NCBI RefSeq assembly: GCF_001936625.1
Contig: NZ_MSDU01000011.1
Coordinates: 1 to 61,242 of the forward strand
From: Domibacillus antri
GTDB lineage: Bacteria > Bacillota > Bacilli > Bacillales > Domibacillaceae
Direction of reading: 5' to 3'
Length of the DNA: 61,242 nt
Shown one piece after another: positions 16,722-30,578 of this stretch. Numbering within the stretch: position 1 is the first letter of the stretch; every line of letters starts with the position of its first letter. Position numbers and translations under genes: made by a program. The notes under the pieces are model-generated. The model did no database searches. It had not been told where the DNA came from and saw nothing but the letters and a program-made list of their open reading frames with translations.

Positions 16722-18167
16722 TTACAGCGCTGGTTTTTCTTTATGAAAATCGGTTGCCTGCTCGTACGCATGTGCAACACGGTAAACGGTTTTCTCATCA
16801 AAATGACGGCCGATAATTTGCAGGCCAAGCGGCATTCCGCCGGAGAATCCACATGGTACAGAAATACCCGGCACGCCCGCTAAATTGACCGGAATTGTCA
16901 AAATATCGTTTGCGTACATTGTCAGTGGGTCGTCAATAATTTCACCGATTTTAAATGCAGGCGTCGGCGTAGTCGGTCCGATGATGACGTCATAGCTTTC
17001 AAAAACATCTTCAAAATCTTTTTTTATGAGTGTACGCACTTGCTGCGCTTTTTTGTAATACGCATCATAATAGCCGGAGCTTAGCGCAAATGTACCAAGC
17101 ATAATACGGCGTTTTACTTCGTCGCCAAAGCCTTCAGCGCGTGTTTTTTTGTATAGGTCGATTAAATTCTCCGCATTTTCCGCACGGTAGCCGTAACGGA
17201 TGCCGTCAAAACGCGCAAGGTTCGATGACGCTTCTGATGATGCTAGAAGGTAGTAAGTCGCAACGCCATATTTGGAATGCGGCAATGACACTTCTTCCCA
17301 TGTCGCTCCAAGTCCTTCGAGTACTTTAAGCGCAGCTAAAACAGACTGCTTGACTTCTTCCGAAACTCCTTCTCCGAGGTATTCTTTCGGTACGGCGATG
17401 CGAAGACCTTTCACATCACCTGTTAAGTTCGCCGCAAACGTTTCGCCCGGCACGTTTGCAGACGTTGAATCGTACGGGTCCACACCGACAATCGCTTCAA
17501 GCAAGTGCGCGTTATCTTCTACATTGCGCGTAATCGGACCGATCTGGTCAAGTGATGAGGCAAACGCGATCAAGCCGAAGCGCGATACGCGGCCGTAAGT
17601 TGGCTTCATGCCGACAACACCGCAGAATGATGCAGGCTGACGAATCGAGCCGCCTGTATCGGAACCGAGTGAGAATGGCACCTCTCCCGCTGCAACGGAT
17701 GCGGCAGAACCGCCAGATGATCCGCCTGGTACATGGTCTAAATTCCATGGATTGCGTGTTTTTTGGAAACTTGAGTTTTCTGTTGAAGACCCCATCGCAA
17801 ATTCATCCATGTTTAATTTGCCGACAGTGATGGTTCCGGCTTCGCGCAGTTTATTAACAACTGTTGCATCGTAAATCGGGTCGAAATTGTGAAGAATCCT
17901 GCTGGCCGCTGTTGTGCGGATTCCCTTTGTCACAATGTTGTCTTTCACGCCGATCGGTACACCGTTTAAAATACCGGTTTTGCCTGATTCCTGTAATTCC
18001 TCTGCCTGTTTGCGGGCGTTTTCTTCATCAAGTGCTAAAAATGCTTTCACATCGCCGTCCACTGCTGCGATTCGTTTAAATGATTCGTCAACAAGGTCCG
18101 GGATTGTGATTTCTTTTTTATGTAACATGGACTGAATCTCGCTCAGTTTATGATCAAATAATGACAC
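16722..18167 (-). CDS. gatA: Aspartyl/glutamyl-tRNA amidotransferase subunit A
   Basis: The amidase subunit of GatCAB, releasing ammonia from glutamine. The 481-aa amidase-signature protein shows the catalytic Lys in [10 protein letters not shown], the [14 protein letters not shown] loop and the cis-Ser/nucleophile Ser region [16 protein letters not shown]. It lies between gatC (12 nt gap) and gatB in one operon. AGGAGGAGAG precedes the start. Confidence 0.97.
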   Translation of the reverse strand: MSLFDHKLSEIQSMLHKKEITIPDLVDESFKRIAAVDGDVKAFLALDEENARKQAEELQESGKTGILNGVPIGVKDNIVTKGIRTTAASRILHNFDPIYDATVVNKLREAGTITVGKLNMDEFAMGSSTENSSFQKTRNPWNLDHVPGGSSGGSAASVAAGEVPFSLGSDTGGSIRQPASFCGVVGMKPTYGRVSRFGLIAFASSLDQIGPITRNVEDNAHLLEAIVGVDPYDSTSANVPGETFAANLTGDVKGLRIAVPKEYLGEGVSEEVKQSVLAALKVLEGLGATWEEVSLPHSKYGVATYYLLASSEASSNLARFDGIRYGYRAENAENLIDLYKKTRAEGFGDEVKRRIMLGTFALSSGYYDAYYKKAQQVRTLIKKDFEDVFESYDVIIGPTTPTPAFKIGEIIDDPLTMYANDILTIPVNLAGVPGISVPCGFSGGMPLGLQIIGRHFDEKTVYRVAHAYEQATDFHKEKPAL

Positions 18168-18179
18168 ACTCTCTCCTCC

Positions 18180-18470
18180 TTACTCAATAATAGACGGTAC
18201 ACGGATTTGTCCGTCCTGATGGTCTGGTGCATTTTTCAATACTTCTTCCCGGTCTAATCCCGGTGCCGATTTGTCCTCGCGCAGCACATTTTTCATATCT
18301 AATACGTGTGAAGTCGGTTTCACGTTTGATGTATCAAGTTCATTCAGCTGCTCGGCAAATGTAATAATCGCATCGAGCTGTTCTGTAAATTTATGCACTT
18401 CTTCATCCGTGACAGCAAGACGTGCCAAATGGGCAACATGCCGTACTTGCTCTTCAGAAATTCGTGTCAA
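18180..18470 (-). CDS. gatC: Aspartyl/glutamyl-tRNA amidotransferase subunit C
   Basis: Small subunit that wraps GatA and GatB. With the TTG start at 18470 the protein is 96 aa ([19 protein letters not shown] after the initiator), the same length as in B. subtilis. GGAGGT lies 8 nt before this TTG, whereas the in-frame ATG at 18500 lies ahead of the site. The tail [17 protein letters not shown] is typical. First gene of gatCAB. Confidence 0.95.
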   Translation of the reverse strand: MTRISEEQVRHVAHLARLAVTDEEVHKFTEQLDAIITFAEQLNELDTSNVKPTSHVLDMKNVLREDKSAPGLDREEVLKNAPDHQDGQIRVPSIIE

Positions 18471-18559
18471 TGGAATCCACCTCCGTAAAAATTTTGGCAT
18501 TCTTTTAATTGCACAAAGTTTATTTTACCACGATTTACGCCTTCGTGAACAATAAGAAA

Positions 18560-18597
18560 CAATAAGAAAGACCGTCCTCAAAAATGAAGACGGTCTC
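18560..18597 (-). terminator. Terminator upstream of gatC, downstream of aceA
   Basis: A 12-bp stem AGACCGTCCTCA (18569-18580) / TGAAGACGGTCT (18585-18596) with a 4-nt loop and a T-rich tail on the minus strand. It ends aceA transcription. Confidence 0.88.
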
Positions 18598-18652
18598 AAG
18601 CATCTATTTTACATCCCCCAATGTAATACAGACCCCTTTGTTCGTATGAAAA

Positions 18653-19942
18653 TCAGTTTGTTTGGAACTGTGCTTCTTCAGTTGATCCTTTTAACGCTGT
18701 CGTAGAAGAGTCACCGCCTGTCACAACCATTGAAACAGCATCAAAGTAGCCAGTACCTACTTCACGCTGATGGCGCGTTGCAGTGTAGCCATCTTTTTCA
18801 GCCGCAAATTCTGCCTGCTGCAATTCGGAATATGCACCCATACCGCGGTCTTTGTATCCGTTTGCAAGCTGGAACATGCTGTAATTCAACGTATGGAAGC
18901 CGGCAAGTGTAACAAATTGGAATTTGTAACCCATCTTTCCAAGTTCCACTTGGTATTTCTCGATTGTTTCATCATCGAGTTTTGCTTTCCAGTTAAACGA
19001 TGGCGAGCAGTTGTAAGCAAGTAATTTGCCCGGGAATTTTTCATGAATCGCATCTGCAAAACGCTGTGCGTCTTCCAAATTCGGCTCAGATGTTTCGCAC
19101 CAGATCATATCCGCATACGGAGCATACGCCAGACCGCGTGCAATCGCCTGGTCAAGACCCGCTTTTGTCCGGAAAAAGCCCTCTGACGTGCGTTCACCTG
19201 TAATGAACGGGGCATCAGTCGGATCGATATCGCTTGTAATCAAGTCTGCTGCATCCGCATCTGTACGTGCAATTAGGACTGTTGGTGTTCCCATAACATC
19301 TGCTGCAAGACGCGCTGCAATCAAATTGCGAACGGCTGTCTGTGTCGGAAGCAATACTTTCCCGCCAAGATGTCCGCATTTTTTCTCAGAAGACAGCTGA
19401 TCTTCAAAGTGAACGCCGGAAGCACCGGCTTCAATCATGCCTTTCATCAATTCGAATACATTCAGCTGTCCCCCAAATCCAGCTTCTGCATCCGCAACGA
19501 TCGGTGCGAAATAATCGATGGAATCGTCGCCTTCCATATGGGCAATCTGATCCGCACGCTGAAGCGCCTGATTAATACGCTTAACAACGTTCGGTACGCT
19601 GTTTGCCGGATATAAGCTTTGGTCCGGATACATGTTGCCGGAAAGGTTTGCATCGGCTGCTACTTGCCAGCCGCTCAAATAAATCGCTTTCAATCCTGCT
19701 TTGACTTGCTGAACGGCCTGGTTTCCGGTCAAGGCGCCGAGTGCGTTAATGAAATCTTCTGTGTTAACGAAGTTCCACAATTTTTCAGCACCACGTTTTG
19801 CGAGTGTGTGTTCAATGTCAATGGAACCGCGAAGCTTGATTACTTCTTCTGCTGTATAAGGACGCTTGATCCCTTTCCACCGTGATTCATTTGCCCACTC
19901 CTGCTTCAGTTGCTGTACCCGTTGTTGTGTTGTATTCCCCAT
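18653..19942 (-). CDS. aceA: Isocitrate lyase
   Basis: Cleaves isocitrate to glyoxylate and succinate, the entry to the glyoxylate shunt, in the cytoplasm. The 429-aa protein has the active-site motif [14 protein letters not shown] with the catalytic Cys, [13 protein letters not shown], and the conserved [10 protein letters not shown] place the start at 19942 ([10 protein letters not shown]); AAGGGGG is 9 nt upstream, and the ATG at 19951 abuts that site. Malate synthase is not nearby. In B. subtilis 168 this gene is absent, so acetate or fatty-acid growth is an added ability here. A strong promoter precedes it. Confidence 0.95.
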   Translation of the reverse strand: MGNTTQQRVQQLKQEWANESRWKGIKRPYTAEEVIKLRGSIDIEHTLAKRGAEKLWNFVNTEDFINALGALTGNQAVQQVKAGLKAIYLSGWQVAADANLSGNMYPDQSLYPANSVPNVVKRINQALQRADQIAHMEGDDSIDYFAPIVADAEAGFGGQLNVFELMKGMIEAGASGVHFEDQLSSEKKCGHLGGKVLLPTQTAVRNLIAARLAADVMGTPTVLIARTDADAADLITSDIDPTDAPFITGERTSEGFFRTKAGLDQAIARGLAYAPYADMIWCETSEPNLEDAQRFADAIHEKFPGKLLAYNCSPSFNWKAKLDDETIEKYQVELGKMGYKFQFVTLAGFHTLNYSMFQLANGYKDRGMGAYSELQQAEFAAEKDGYTATRHQREVGTGYFDAVSMVVTGGDSSTTALKGSTEEAQFQTN

Positions 19943-19970
19943 TTTAAACATCCCCCTTGTTATAAAACAG

Positions 19971-20018
19971 ATTGTTTTCTACAATTTGTATTATATAACA
20001 GAAAGAAATGTTTGCCAA
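19971..20018 (-). promoter_or_regulatory. aceA promoter with inverted repeat in the leader
   Basis: On the minus strand TTGGCA (20013-20018), 17 nt, then TATAAT (19990-19995). Close after the -10 is an inverted repeat ATTGT-n5-ACAAT (19971-19985), placed where a repressor could block transcription. No protein is known to bind it, and no clear catabolite-response element was seen. Confidence 0.7.
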
Positions 20019-20046
20019 CCCCTTTTTTCAAAAAAAATCTAAATAT

Positions 20047-20081
20047 AAAAAAAACACCAAAAACCATCACGGTTTTTGATG
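20047..20081 (-). terminator. Terminator after the ZIP transporter gene
   Basis: An 11-bp stem CACCAAAAACC (20055-20065) / GGTTTTTGATG (20071-20081, one G-U pair in the RNA) with a T8 run on the minus strand. Confidence 0.85.
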
Positions 20082-20091
20082 CAAAATCCGA

Positions 20092-20901
20092 TTAAATTAA
20101 CAACAATAAACTAAGTGCCATGATGATCATTCCTGAGACGACTCCGTAAATCGCGAGATGCGTCTGATCATATTTTTGTGCTGCCGGCAGCAATTCATCA
20201 AGTGAAATGAACACCATAATTCCGGCTACACCGGCGAAGATCATTCCAAACATGGTATCTGTCATATACGGCATTAAGATGAGCCAGGCAACGAGAGCTC
20301 CGACCGGTTCAGAAAGTCCCGACAAAAAGGACCATTTAAACGCTTTTTTCCGGTCGCCTGTTGCAAAGTAAAGTGGAACAGCCACCGCAATGCCTTCTGG
20401 TATATTATGAATCGCCACTGCAATCGCAATCGCAATGCCGAGACTAGGGTCTTGTATCGCGGAAGCAAATGTGGCAATCCCTTCCGGAAAGTTATGAATG
20501 GCAATCGCAAGTGCGGTGAAAATTCCCATCTTTTTTAAACGGGCATATTCATCATGTGATGGTTTCCCGTGAAATTCTTCCACTGTTTTAATTTCATGTG
20601 GATTTCCGGATGAGGGAATAAATTTATCGATAAGCGCAATAATCGCCATCCCGGCAAAAAAACCAATCACCGTCAGCCAATAGCCGGTTGAATCACCGTG
20701 TTCGCTGACGAGCGAATCCTTCGCTTTCACAAAAATTTCAATCATCGATACATAAATCATCACACCGGCTGAAAATCCGAGTGACCAAGCGAGAAATTTC
20801 GTATTTGTCCGCGATGTAAAAAATGCAAGTGCGCTGCCAATGCCCGTCGCCAATCCGGCAAACAATGTTAAGCCCAGTGCCAGCAAGACATTTCCGTCCA
20901 T
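20092..20901 (-). CDS. zupT: ZIP family metal transporter, ZupT-like
   Basis: A 269-aa membrane protein of eight helices of the ZIP family, which takes up zinc, iron or other divalent metals. The paired metal-binding motifs are clear: AIHNFPEGIATF and AIHNIPEGIAVAVP. The cytoplasmic loop holds a His/Glu stretch. The start at 20901 follows AAAGGATGG; an earlier ATG abuts that site. It stands alone with its own terminator. Which metal is preferred cannot be told from sequence. Confidence 0.88.
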   Translation of the reverse strand: MDGNVLLALGLTLFAGLATGIGSALAFFTSRTNTKFLAWSLGFSAGVMIYVSMIEIFVKAKDSLVSEHGDSTGYWLTVIGFFAGMAIIALIDKFIPSSGNPHEIKTVEEFHGKPSHDEYARLKKMGIFTALAIAIHNFPEGIATFASAIQDPSLGIAIAIAVAIHNIPEGIAVAVPLYFATGDRKKAFKWSFLSGLSEPVGALVAWLILMPYMTDTMFGMIFAGVAGIMVFISLDELLPAAQKYDQTHLAIYGVVSGMIIMALSLLLLI

Positions 20902-20978
20902 GCACACCATCCTTTGTGATTTTTTTATTATTGTATGCTATCTTTTGCCCAAATGCAACTTTTTTTGTTGAGGTAAAT

Positions 20979-21014
20979 AAAAAGGCCGATTTGATGTTCA
21001 TCATCAAATCGGAC
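20979..21014 (-). terminator. Terminator after camS
   Basis: A 13-bp stem GGCCGATTTGATG (20984-20996) / CATCAAATCGGAC (21002-21014) with a 5-nt loop and a T5 run on the minus strand. It ends the pcrB-pcrA-ligA-camS group. Confidence 0.88.
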
Positions 21015-21021
21015 CATTCTT

Positions 21022-22191
21022 TTATTCATAAATGTGAACGTACGGTTCTTCAGCATTAGCTTCTTTTACAATGAGCGCTTCCGGTCCGCCTGTTGATGTA
21101 ATCGATACTTCAATCGGCACATACGCAGGGAAATGGTCCATCACAAGACCCGTTACAAACTGCGTAAAACCGATGGCTTCCGCTTTTCCGTAAAACTGAA
21201 TAGGTATTTCAATTTTCAAACTGGATAACTCGCCGCCGCTGTATAACGCCCGGCCGATTACACCATTAAAATTATTAAAATACTCTTCAACGTCCTGCTT
21301 GAAGTTTAAGAAATAGGTGGCGTCTTCCCGGTGTGCTTCTTCTGCTGCAACCGATGGGAAGAGGACATATTCTTCATCAATATTTTTCCAGTCATTCACT
21401 TCTTTATCACCCGCATCAAGATGTGTGTAGGCAATAAAGTTCCCCGCTACAACCGCATTTTGCGGTGCCTGTTGAAATAAAGCAATGGTAATAGGTACGT
21501 TTTTGGTTTTATCCATTGCCCGGAGACGCGACGCAACCTGTGCTGCAATTTTTTTACCTTCTTCTTCAATCTTTTCATCTGGAATCGTAAATTCATACTG
21601 CGCGCCGTATTGCTCCCGCTGATAATAGTGAACCGAATTAAGGGCAAGTCCAATGACAACACCGTCGAGCTGTAAGGAGTTGTCGTCTTTTTTTGTTAAG
21701 TAATTATGCTCCATGATATGGGCAAGGTAAATCGGCGATCGCTCATTTCGTTCATCAATAGAACCTTCACCATTATCAACCGGATTCAGCCCAAGATTTT
21801 CTTCTTCTGTCATTTCACTTTCTTTCAGCTGTGCATCTGTATATTTGCGGCGCAGCCATGAACGGACTACGTCTTCTTCAAGCACCTGTCCTTCTTGAAA
21901 AAAATGATTGTCAGGTGAAAAATGTTCCTGGGCAATTCTCATTAGTCCTGTTTCAAATTCAATGATGTCATAACGTGTATTCAAATTAGACACGACCATG
22001 CCGCGTGCTTTTCCCGGTTCAAATGGAACAATTGTCCGGTAAAAGTTTTCAGAAATTTGATAGCTTGGAATAATCGCAGTCTGCTCTTCGCCGTTCTCAT
22101 GCGTAACTTCATCATCATTTTGCAAAGCAGGTGCACAGCCTGTCATGAGCAGCGCAACAGATGCCGCCATCAGAAACCATTTTTTCTTCAA
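21022..22191 (-). CDS. camS: CamS family sex-pheromone-type lipoprotein
   Basis: A lipoprotein of about 389 aa of the CamS/YerH family. The signal peptide KKKWFLMAASVALLMTGC ends in a lipobox with Cys near residue 19. In enterococci and staphylococci the CamS signal peptide is processed to a pheromone-like peptide; the function of the main body is unknown. I choose the TTG at 22191, because GAGGTGG lies just before it, while an in-frame ATG at 22221 overlaps the ligA stop and gives an atypical leader. It follows ligA by 13 nt, as in B. subtilis. Confidence 0.88.
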   Translation of the reverse strand: MKKKWFLMAASVALLMTGCAPALQNDDEVTHENGEEQTAIIPSYQISENFYRTIVPFEPGKARGMVVSNLNTRYDIIEFETGLMRIAQEHFSPDNHFFQEGQVLEEDVVRSWLRRKYTDAQLKESEMTEEENLGLNPVDNGEGSIDERNERSPIYLAHIMEHNYLTKKDDNSLQLDGVVIGLALNSVHYYQREQYGAQYEFTIPDEKIEEEGKKIAAQVASRLRAMDKTKNVPITIALFQQAPQNAVVAGNFIAYTHLDAGDKEVNDWKNIDEEYVLFPSVAAEEAHREDATYFLNFKQDVEEYFNNFNGVIGRALYSGGELSSLKIEIPIQFYGKAEAIGFTQFVTGLVMDHFPAYVPIEVSITSTGGPEALIVKEANAEEPYVHIYE

Positions 22192-22204
22192 AAAAAGCCA
22201 CCTC

Positions 22205-26421
<4,217 letters not shown>

Positions 26422-26453
26422 ACTGCCACCGCCTTAGGAACGTTTGTTCTTTA

Positions 26454-27152
26454 TTATACACGATTTTTGACCGCCGCAACGGTTTTTAACCCTTCTTCCG
26501 GAAAATCATAAATAGCATTGCCCACGACAATCACGTCCGCATAGTCTCCCATTTCTTTTGCCTGTTCGGCTGTGCGGATACCGCCGCCATATATAAATAC
26601 CGTATTTGTGTTCCGCAAAATGTCCGCCGCTTTTTGAGCAGCAGCAACATCTCCATATGCGCCGCTGTATTCAAGATAAAAAACAGGCAGTTTGAACAAG
26701 TGGCCTGCCATACGGGCATACGCGGCAATGTCTTCCGCATCCGGCGCTTTACGAACTTGCGTTAATTTGGCTGCTTTGCAATCGGGATTCGCAATACAGT
26801 AGCCCTCGATAATCAATTCATCCGGGTTCATCAGTTCCCCGTATTCTTTCATCGCTTCAAAATGAAGCCCGGTAATCCAGTTTGAATCCGTACTGTTCAA
26901 TACAGTCGGAATAAAATATAAGTCAAAGCCCGGCGTCACCATTTCTACAGTAGACACTTCCAGCACACAAGGCACTGGATAACGGCGTATACGAACCATT
27001 AAATCAAGCACATTTTCAAGTGTCACACCATCGGATCCACCGACCACAACCGCATCAGTTCCCGATTCGCACACACGCTCCAGCAGCTCATCATCTATTT
27101 CTTTATTCGGGTCCAATTTAAACACATGCCGCCATTCACAAACATCATACAT
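26454..27152 (-). CDS. pcrB: Heptaprenylglyceryl phosphate synthase
   Basis: TIM-barrel prenyltransferase that joins heptaprenyl diphosphate to sn-glycerol-1-phosphate, giving an archaeal-type ether lipid in Bacillales. The 232-aa protein has the family marks GGSDGVTLENVL, FYLEYSGAYGD, YGGGIRTAEQA and VVGNAIYDF. It precedes pcrA by 32 nt and completes the familiar pcrB-pcrA-ligA-camS group. Confidence 0.95.
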   Translation of the reverse strand: MYDVCEWRHVFKLDPNKEIDDELLERVCESGTDAVVVGGSDGVTLENVLDLMVRIRRYPVPCVLEVSTVEMVTPGFDLYFIPTVLNSTDSNWITGLHFEAMKEYGELMNPDELIIEGYCIANPDCKAAKLTQVRKAPDAEDIAAYARMAGHLFKLPVFYLEYSGAYGDVAAAQKAADILRNTNTVFIYGGGIRTAEQAKEMGDYADVIVVGNAIYDFPEEGLKTVAAVKNRV

Positions 27153-27222
27153 GCGTAGAAACCTCCAATCATTCAGTTACAACTCCCTATTATAACATGA
27201 AAAACGAAGTTCGCCTTCTAAG

Positions 27223-27386
27223 GGAAACAAGGAGCTATTTTCGTGACAAAACCCTATTTTGCGCAGCTATTTTCTTCTTTATGTGGCAATTCCCCATTGA
27301 GCGTGGCCATTCACTTTCTTCCGTGACCATTTCCCTTTAAGCGTGGCCATCTGCTTTCTTCCTGTGACAAAAAACCATTTTTCCCC
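27223..27386 (-). repeat. Post-terminator 20-nt periodic array, copy D (GTGGCCAT type)
   Basis: Units starting GTGACAAA, GCAGCTAT, GTGGCAAT, GTGGCCAT, GTGACCAT, GTGGCCAT and GTGACAAA lie at 27243, 27263, 27283, 27303, 27323, 27343 and 27364: five steps of exactly 20 nt and one of 21. The unit ends alternate between a CCC-n-TT-n-AGC form and a CTTTCTTCC form, giving a 40-nt higher-order period. On the minus strand it begins right after the yerC terminator. The 268-nt gap between pcrB and yerC holds little else, apart from a pcrB ribosome binding site. Confidence 0.8.
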
Positions 27387-27421
27387 ACGAAAAAGCCGTC
27401 TCGTAATTTGAGACGGCTTTT
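27387..27421 (-). terminator. Terminator of yerB-yerC
   Basis: A 12- to 13-bp stem AAAAGCCGTCTC (27391-27402) and its complement (27410-27421) with a 7-nt loop and T run on the minus strand, overlapping the yerC stop. Confidence 0.88.
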
Positions 27422-27723
27422 CATCCTTCTTCTTTTTCATAAACGCGTTTTAGCACAAACTCATATCCATCGTTCCCATAATTCAAACAGCGCTTCACAC
27501 GAGAAATGGTTGCCGTAGAAGCACCGGTTTCCGTTTCAATTTTATGATAGGTCTTTCCTTCCTGCAGCATGCGTGCCACTTCTAAACGCTGCGCAAGTGA
27601 CTGAATTTCGTTAACCGTGCATAAATCGTCAAAAAAACGATAACATTCTTCCATATCCCGGAGTGAAAGAACCGCTTGAAACAATTGGTCCAGCTCTTTT
27701 CCCCGCAGTTTATCTATCTGCAT
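27421..27723 (-). CDS. yerC: TrpR-like DNA-binding protein YerC
   Basis: A 100-aa protein of the YerC/YecD branch of the TrpR family. The helix-turn-helix reads ARMLQEGKTYHKIETETG then ASTATISRVKRCLNYG, as in Trp repressor, but the branch is not known to bind tryptophan. It starts 2 nt after the yerB stop and shares its transcript. Its DNA target is not apparent here. A terminator and the copy D array follow. Confidence 0.9.
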   Translation of the reverse strand: MQIDKLRGKELDQLFQAVLSLRDMEECYRFFDDLCTVNEIQSLAQRLEVARMLQEGKTYHKIETETGASTATISRVKRCLNYGNDGYEFVLKRVYEKEEG

Positions 27724-27725
27724 GA

Positions 27726-28700
27726 TCAGCTTCCATTCCCTTCACCCTCATTTTCTACATCGACCGCTTTATTCAGCCCTCTTGAAGCAGGTACAACGTG
27801 AATCCACGTTCTTCCCGGTGCCAATGCAGCACTTTTCTCTGTGTAAGGGATAATCCGGCCGTTTCGGTTTTGCCATTTTACCATATTCATAACGCCCTTT
27901 TGAATTAAAAAAGCATCGCCGCCGGACGTCAAGTTAATATCGAGCCGTCCTTTTGCGTCCACAACACGGTGATCCGCTTCAACGACAAAAATATTATCAA
28001 CTGTCATATCAGCACCATCGATTGAACGAATATACGATTCGCCGTTATACTCATACACCGCGTCAAATGACTCGTTTTTCGATGAACGGACAACGACGTT
28101 TGAAGCAGGATCTCCATTCACGGATTTTGCTTCCTCCTTCGTCAAAAAAGACAATTTGGAAGGGGAAGAACCCACATCATATTCATTTTTTTCCGCTGTT
28201 TCCATTACTTCATCAAAATATACATATGAATTATGGGGCGCTTGTCTCGCAGAATCGCGCTTAAAAAGATCCCCTTCGTGCTGAATGCCGTTCAGGTGAT
28301 CCACTTCGCCGCTAAAAAGCATTTCTTTCGCTTCGGGACTGTAGCCATGTGCTAAAAACAGCGCATCATATCCAGACGCGAGCTCGACAAAATAGTCACG
28401 CGCACTGCGGACAGGACCTGCCAATTCCGGATATTCACTTTGATATATAGCAAGAAACCGGGTAATGTTCCCCTCTGTCAGCACTTCATACACAATATCC
28501 GCTTCTTCCAGCGCCGTTTGTGGTCGGGCGGCCGGGTGGTTGCTGATCACAACGGCCACCGCACGCTGATCCAAATCGGCCGCTTCCATGCCCGTTAACG
28601 GACTTAATACGTTTTGTTCACTCTTATCGACGGGCTGAGAACTCGCACAGCCGCCAAGGAATAAGGCTGCAATTGTGATTGCCATCCAATTATTTTTCAT
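27726..28700 (-). CDS. yerB: DUF3048 lipoprotein YerB
   Basis: A 324-aa lipoprotein: signal peptide MKNNWMAITIAALFLGGC with lipobox LGGC (Cys near 18). The mature part is the DUF3048 double domain, recognisable by AVVISNHPAARPQTALEEAD, ITRFLAIYQSE and GPVRSARDYFVELA. It is predicted to sit on the outer face of the membrane. Function is unknown. It lies between yerA and yerC as in B. subtilis. Confidence 0.9.
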   Translation of the reverse strand: MKNNWMAITIAALFLGGCASSQPVDKSEQNVLSPLTGMEAADLDQRAVAVVISNHPAARPQTALEEADIVYEVLTEGNITRFLAIYQSEYPELAGPVRSARDYFVELASGYDALFLAHGYSPEAKEMLFSGEVDHLNGIQHEGDLFKRDSARQAPHNSYVYFDEVMETAEKNEYDVGSSPSKLSFLTKEEAKSVNGDPASNVVVRSSKNESFDAVYEYNGESYIRSIDGADMTVDNIFVVEADHRVVDAKGRLDINLTSGGDAFLIQKGVMNMVKWQNRNGRIIPYTEKSAALAPGRTWIHVVPASRGLNKAVDVENEGEGNGS

Positions 28701-28735
28701 ATCGACTCTCCGAAAACTGTTTTCACTTTACTATT

Positions 28736-30472
28736 TTAACGCATTATCGTCGGAAAGAGTACCGTTTTCTTCATGACATCATACATACCCTGCGAAGTAA
28801 TGCGGATGTACGGAAGATGCGTCGACGTTAAAAAGAGCAGAGAATAAATCGGATCATCAAATGGATAGCCTCTTTCGGCCAGCAATTCTTTTAATTTCAG
28901 TTCCTGTTCAATCACCGTCTCAAACGGCTGATCGGACATAATGCCGGACAGCGGGAGTGGAATCTCATGGACAATTTGACCTTTTTCGGCAAGTACAATT
29001 CCGCCGCCAAGTTCCTTCATTCGTTCAAATGCGCGTTTCATCTCTTCTTTAGAAGATCCGATCAACACAATATCTTCAGTGCTTGAAAAGGAAGATGCAA
29101 ATCCTTCCACTTTATTGGCAAAACCTTTAATGGTCGTATTCACTCGCCACTTCCCTTCATAGTCCAGCAGCACCAGGTAGTTTTGATCTTCATTCATATA
29201 AAAATGTTCGCCCGCAACATCTTTAATGACATTGCATGGCTTTGTAATGACGTTGTTCACCATTTCAATTCCAAACGGCATCGAAAACTGCAAATCATCT
29301 TCATTTAATTCCCAGTCAAAGCTCATTTTTTTATGACCAAAGCGCTGCCACTGTACATTTGGAAATGGAGATGTATCCAGTCCGCTTTTTTTGATCCAGA
29401 TTCCGTTGGATAAAACTGCTTCCGGATTCGGATGAAATTCATTGGTTAATATATTCAGACTTGCCAGTCTCCCTGGTGCAATCATGCCATGCAAATGCTC
29501 CATCCGGTAATAACGCGCCGCATTGTAAGAAGCCATATGATACGCATCAATCGGCGGCACACCGTGATCAATGGCAATCTTAATCAATTTATCTGTAAGG
29601 CCATCCGCACAAAATGATGGAGACGGTCCATCGGTTGTAAACATCATCATATCGTATTGATCGAGATCCAATTCTTTCATTTCTGTCAGCAGTTTTTCCA
29701 AATCCGGACGAATGGATGAATGGCGAAGTGTCACCATCATGCCGTTCATAAGGCGTTTTAAAACATCTTCTCCGCTCATCGACTCATGATCTCCGTCCGC
29801 ACCGAAAAGGGTCATTTTTGTCAGCGTTTTTTCGGAAGCACCCGGGAAATGACCTTCAATCCGCTTTTTCATCGCTCTTGTTTCCTGCATCCAGTACAAC
29901 ATCATGTCATCGCCGTCTAACAGTTTCGGCCACCCTGTCAGCTCGCCGCCTTGAATAACATTTTCATGCTCCAGCCAAGAGTTAATGGTGCCGTTCGCAA
30001 AAATATCACCTTCATTATCCAATTCCGTCTGCGCATCATACCGGCACCACCAATACATCGACACCGGCTGCCGGTTCAGTTCTTCCATTAAAGAAAACGC
30101 TTTCTTTTTTTCAAGCGCCAGCAGCTGCATTAAGTTATCATTGACGAGTGTTGTTGTTCCACGCTTTGCGGCATATTCCGCGAACGTCTTCGGATTGTAC
30201 AGCAAAAAAGGATGTACATGCGGTTCAATATAACCCGGCACAACCGTTTTGCCCGTACAATCATAAATTTCATCGGCTGAAGCGGGCATCGCATCACCAA
30301 TGTACACAATTCGGTCTTCATACATCCAAATGTTTCCTGTTAACCAGCGCTTCATAGCCGAGTGTAAGTAACGGGCATTTTGAAGCACTAGTGTCGGTGC
30401 CTTTTTATGATCAATGACTGCGACCTGTTCGCGCAGCTGTTTATTTTTCCATCTATGCTTTAAATCCGGCAT
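28736..30472 (-). CDS. yerA: Putative adenine deaminase YerA
   Basis: Amidohydrolase of the adenine deaminase family, 578 aa from the ATG at 30472 (MPDLKHRW), which follows GAAGGG by 10 nt. The B. subtilis YerA is about 580 aa, supporting this start over the ATG at 30553. The metal site HxH is in VPGYIEPHVHPF; GDHESMSGEDVLKRL and the C-terminal domain GFANKVEGFASSFSSTEDI fit the family. If active it turns adenine into hypoxanthine, feeding purine salvage, and it sits just beyond the pur operon. Its true substrate has not been proven for this branch. A PurR-box-like site lies upstream. Confidence 0.85.
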   Translation of the reverse strand: MPDLKHRWKNKQLREQVAVIDHKKAPTLVLQNARYLHSAMKRWLTGNIWMYEDRIVYIGDAMPASADEIYDCTGKTVVPGYIEPHVHPFLLYNPKTFAEYAAKRGTTTLVNDNLMQLLALEKKKAFSLMEELNRQPVSMYWWCRYDAQTELDNEGDIFANGTINSWLEHENVIQGGELTGWPKLLDGDDMMLYWMQETRAMKKRIEGHFPGASEKTLTKMTLFGADGDHESMSGEDVLKRLMNGMMVTLRHSSIRPDLEKLLTEMKELDLDQYDMMMFTTDGPSPSFCADGLTDKLIKIAIDHGVPPIDAYHMASYNAARYYRMEHLHGMIAPGRLASLNILTNEFHPNPEAVLSNGIWIKKSGLDTSPFPNVQWQRFGHKKMSFDWELNEDDLQFSMPFGIEMVNNVITKPCNVIKDVAGEHFYMNEDQNYLVLLDYEGKWRVNTTIKGFANKVEGFASSFSSTEDIVLIGSSKEEMKRAFERMKELGGGIVLAEKGQIVHEIPLPLSGIMSDQPFETVIEQELKLKELLAERGYPFDDPIYSLLFLTSTHLPYIRITSQGMYDVMKKTVLFPTIMR

Positions 30473-30578
30473 CGCAATCATTCCCTTCAAAATGATATCG
30501 CTTTCAAATTGTGAGGTTGCCATCATCTTACCATATTTCGCGTAGTAACGCACTAAAGAATAAACGAATTTGTGAAAA

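Noticed and set aside
15280-18470. A T-box or other leader riboswitch before gatCAB
   Set aside because: The space upstream of gatC is short and holds only the aceA terminator; no T-box core sequence was seen.
27223-27386. A CRISPR array at the GTGGCCAT repeats
   Set aside because: The units are contiguous and degenerate at 20 nt, with no constant repeat plus unique spacer, and no cas genes are near.
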